Source: Candidatus Woesearchaeota archaeon (GTDB lineage Archaea; Nanobdellota; Nanobdellia; Woesearchaeales; ARS49). Taken from it: 6,758 nucleotides of DNA. The translations under genes were made by a program, and so were the position numbers. Of the stretch, positions 5,678-6,758 are shown piece after piece (positions within the stretch are counted from its first letter, which is position 1; each line of letters opens with the position of its first letter). The notes beneath the pieces are model-generated. The model saw nothing but the letters and a program-made list of their open reading frames with translations. It made no database searches and was not told where the DNA came from. Location: NCBI GenBank assembly GCA_023261345.1, contig JAHFPE010000043.1, forward strand, positions 1 through 6,758, read 5' to 3'.

Positions 5678-6329
5678 GCTTTCCTCCAGTTAAGAAATTC
5701 GTGAGTTCATCTAAGTCTAATTGTGGAGAAGAAGAACTGTTTTGATTAGGTTGGCCTGCAGGCTGCGATTGTTGCACCGCGATCTGTTCTGTAAATGGCT
5801 TTTGAGACGCTACTTTTTTAGGAACTGCAGGCAGAGCAGGAGTTGCTTTTGTATCTGAACCAAGAATAGGAGTTTGCGCAACGTCAAATTTCAGTTGTGA
5901 CTTTATGAGGGGTGTTAGTTTTTGCCTTGCTTCTTCTAAGTCCTTGCTTGAAAGAGGAGTTGCAGGAATGTCAAACCCAACGACTTTATCTCCTTCCATT
6001 CGCGGGATAACATGAATCATTACGTGCAATGCACGCTGGCCAGCAATTTCTCCATTTGACACAAGAACATTTGTTCCTTGCGCTTTCAGACCACGAATTG
6101 CTGCCTGACTCAAATGCTTTGCCACCATACCGATGTGACTTGTGACATCCTCAGGCATTTCTGGCATGAACGAATAATGCTCTTTGGGCAAAATAATCAT
6201 GTGACCAGGATTCGCAGGATTAATATCTAAAATTACAACGCAAACATCGTCGGAATAGATTTTACGAGCATTAATTTCGCCAGAAATGATCTGACAAAAA
6301 ATGCATTGCTGTCTCCCCTCGTCGGCCAT
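5670..6329 (-). CDS. HIT-domain protein 1 lacking the catalytic histidine, with disordered tail
   Basis: A 219-residue protein, first in the leftward operon. The HIT fold covers about 1-150: zinc ligands CIFC (Cys9, Cys12), PKEH (His51) and His102, the NPANPGHMIILPK block, and GQRALHVMIHVIPR, where Met104 (codon 6020-6018) replaces the nucleophilic middle His of the triad between His102 and His106. A MEGD...GFDIPATPLSSKDLEEARQKL segment follows, as in other HIT proteins of this type. Residues about 152-200 are rich in Pro, Gln, Ala and Ser and look disordered. The end, LDLDELTNFLTGGKRG, is a short acidic/hydrophobic motif suited to docking a partner. The ATG at 6329 is supported by the CIFC spacing and a TATA box 27 bp upstream, implying a leaderless transcript; the AAGGAG just above the ATG is too close (1 nt) to act as a normal ribosome site. 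A nucleotide-sensing or scaffold role with HIT2 is my inference. Confidence 0.87.
   Translation of the reverse strand: MADEGRQQCIFCQIISGEINARKIYSDDVCVVILDINPANPGHMIILPKEHYSFMPEMPEDVTSHIGMVAKHLSQAAIRGLKAQGTNVLVSNGEIAGQRALHVMIHVIPRMEGDKVVGFDIPATPLSSKDLEEARQKLTPLIKSQLKFDVAQTPILGSDTKATPALPAVPKKVASQKPFTEQIAVQQSQPAGQPNQNSSSSPQLDLDELTNFLTGGKRG
5683..5687 (-). promoter_or_regulatory. Ribosome binding site of HIT2
   Basis: Minus-strand GGAGG at 5687-5683, 5 nt before the GTG start at 5677, encoded by the Gly-Gly-Lys codons at the end of HIT1. It supports the GTG start and translational coupling. Confidence 0.5.
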
Positions 6330-6351
6330 ACTCCTTACACATTGGAGAGGG

Positions 6352-6360
6352 TTATAAAAA
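6352..6360 (-). promoter_or_regulatory. TATA box of the HIT1-HIT2-oxidoreductase operon
   Basis: Minus-strand TTTTTATAA centred 27 bp above the HIT1 ATG, matching the spacing seen at the endonuclease Q start. It implies transcription starting at or next to the start codon. Confidence 0.55.
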
Positions 6361-6373
6361 TGTTATTAACATT
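6359..6373. promoter_or_regulatory. 15-bp perfect palindrome abutting the HIT operon TATA box, possible operator
   Basis: AATGTTATTAACATT has two 7-bp arms around one central T. It overlaps the upstream edge of the TATA box, where the BRE and transcription factor B bind, so a dimeric regulator bound here could block or assist transcription of the HIT operon. It is AT-rich, so chance is not excluded. The right arm also forms the left end of the larger inverted repeat that follows. Confidence 0.35.
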
Positions 6374-6548
6374 CGGCAGTTCGCAAAGATTCTACAGTTC
6401 GGGCACACTCGACTGCGGTCTCGTAGCCATTCGCGATACGCTCAGGCAACGCCCTCACAGGAGAATATTATGGTATGACTATCACTTGAGTCGTTCGTAA
6501 TAACATTCACCGAGTGAGCGACCGAAAAAGAGCGAACTCGTGAATGTT
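6368..6548. repeat. 181-bp GC-richer segment with imperfect terminal inverted repeats
   Basis: The left end AACATTCGGCAGTTCGC (6368-6384) matches the reverse complement of the right end (6532-6548) at 14 or more of 17 positions: AACATTC, a variable 3 bp, then AGTTCGC. The interior at about 6380-6460 is roughly 57% G+C by hand count, clearly higher than the neighbouring genes, and contains no credible reading frame. CAGTTCG is directly repeated at 6377-6383 and 6395-6401. A third copy of the end sequence (6502-6515) also pairs with the right end. No target-site duplication was found. It could be a small non-autonomous mobile element, an intergenic palindromic repeat, or a structured RNA. Confidence 0.35.
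6502..6548. repeat. Strong hairpin within the right-hand repeat segment
   Basis: AACATTCACCGAGT (6502-6515) pairs with ACTCGTGAATGTT (6536-6548): 13 base pairs with a single bulged C (6511), around a 20-nt loop that holds a direct repeat GAGCGA (6516-6521 and 6530-6535). It is the most stable-looking stem in the window. It lies just beyond the end of the remnant frame at 6549, so it may act as a terminator for leftward transcription or as part of the repeat element. Confidence 0.45.
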
Positions 6549-6725
6549 TCAAACGAGATATCTTTTAGCATCTTTAGGATTATTTGCATCAAGAACAACT
6601 AATGCGAGTTTATCATGATGTGGATTGTTTCCTGGTGCAAGACAAAGGAATGACTTGCAAATAGAGGGTGGAAAGATATTTGAACGATTGGAAATACTAA
6701 CTTCCGGCGGGAAAAAATTTGGCTA
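6549..6725 (-). pseudogene. Possible 3' remnant of a leftward gene, unknown product
   Basis: A minus-strand frame ending in TGA at 6551-6549 reads, at its C-terminal end, CLAPGNNPHHDK followed by LALVVLDANNPKDAKRYLV, which looks like genuine globular protein. It is open only to a TAG at 6725-6723 and has no ATG, GTG or TTG. Upstream of about 6650 the translation becomes rich in Pro, Ser and Phe and no longer looks coding. This suggests the 3' end of a gene whose upstream part has been lost or rearranged. I do not recognise the family. A fortuitous frame is possible, because the opposite strand also has a protein-like frame across 6655-6744. Confidence 0.25.
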
Positions 6726-6744
6726 TAAGAAATGGATTAAATGA
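6655..6744 (+). CDS. Possible 29-residue small protein with a TTG start
   Basis: The frame from TTG at 6655 to TGA at 6742-6744 encodes 29 residues ending in TSGGKKFGYKKWIK, basic and protein-like. AAAGGAA (6644-6650) sits at reasonable ribosome-site spacing. The frame is open back to 6619, so it could also be the 3' end of a broken gene. It overlaps the minus-strand remnant, so at most one of the two is likely to be real. No family recognised. Confidence 0.15.
   Translation: MQIEGGKIFERLEILTSGGKKFGYKKWIK
6723..6729 (+). promoter_or_regulatory. Candidate TATA box for a gene leaving the right edge
   Basis: CTATAAG is centred 27 bp before an ATG at 6753, the same spacing as the two better-supported TATA boxes. 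Only the codons for Met-Lys are visible before the window ends, so neither the promoter nor the gene can be confirmed. Confidence 0.25.
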
Positions 6745-6758
6745 TTACGGGAATGAAG

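Noticed and set aside
6380..6460. A tRNA or other known RNA gene in the GC-rich stretch
   Set aside because: No cloverleaf, no T-loop GTTCRAN pattern with a matching acceptor stem and no CCA end could be found by eye on either strand.
6306..6500. Plus-strand 64-codon frame over the HIT1 start and the repeat segment
   Set aside because: It begins inside HIT1 on the opposite strand, crosses the TATA box and palindrome, and its translation is rich in Arg, Ser and Leu with no family likeness.
1..6758. CRISPR array or tandem repeats
   Set aside because: No regularly spaced direct repeats of 20 bp or more were seen anywhere in the window.

Overview
The window looks like a piece of an archaeal genome, most likely a DPANN-type lineage (Woesearchaeota or Pacearchaeota-like); this is inference. 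Three observations support it. Endonuclease Q, a mainly archaeal repair nuclease, is present. TATA-like boxes centred about 26-27 bp upstream of the first ATG appear at the heads of both operons (569-577 for the rightward one, 6352-6360 for the leftward one), the geometry of leaderless archaeal transcripts. Genes inside the operons instead have Shine-Dalgarno-like sequences and overlap or nearly touch. The coding DNA is AT-rich.

Layout. 1-30: the probable beginning of a gene that leaves the window leftward. 31-157: intergenic DNA with a weak hairpin. 158-628 (minus): a cysteine-rich open frame of unknown function that overlaps the start and promoter of the next operon and may be a decayed gene. 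599-4015 (plus): a compact operon of endonuclease Q, a bacterial-type tRNA-guanine transglycosylase (tgt) and queA. 4016-4047: a short convergent gap holding an inverted repeat. 4048-6329 (minus): a second operon, transcribed in the order HIT protein 1, HIT protein 2, FAD/NAD(P)H oxidoreductase of NDH-2/FSP1 type. 6330-6758: non-coding or remnant DNA with a palindrome at the HIT promoter, a GC-richer 181-bp segment bounded by imperfect inverted repeats, a frame resembling the 3' end of a lost gene, and a possible TATA box with an ATG at the very right edge.

Functions. Tgt and QueA form two consecutive steps of queuosine synthesis: exchange of preQ1 into tRNA position 34, then transfer of the SAM ribosyl group to give epoxyqueuosine. 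Textbook archaea make archaeosine and not queuosine, so this pair is notable; no preQ1 synthesis gene lies in the window, which suggests salvage or genes elsewhere. The two tandem HIT proteins both carry His-x-Met-x-His where the family has His-x-His-x-His, so both lack the catalytic nucleophile while keeping the likely zinc ligands. They look like a conserved pair of nucleotide-binding pseudoenzymes or enzymes with an altered mechanism. This is the most interesting signal I found.
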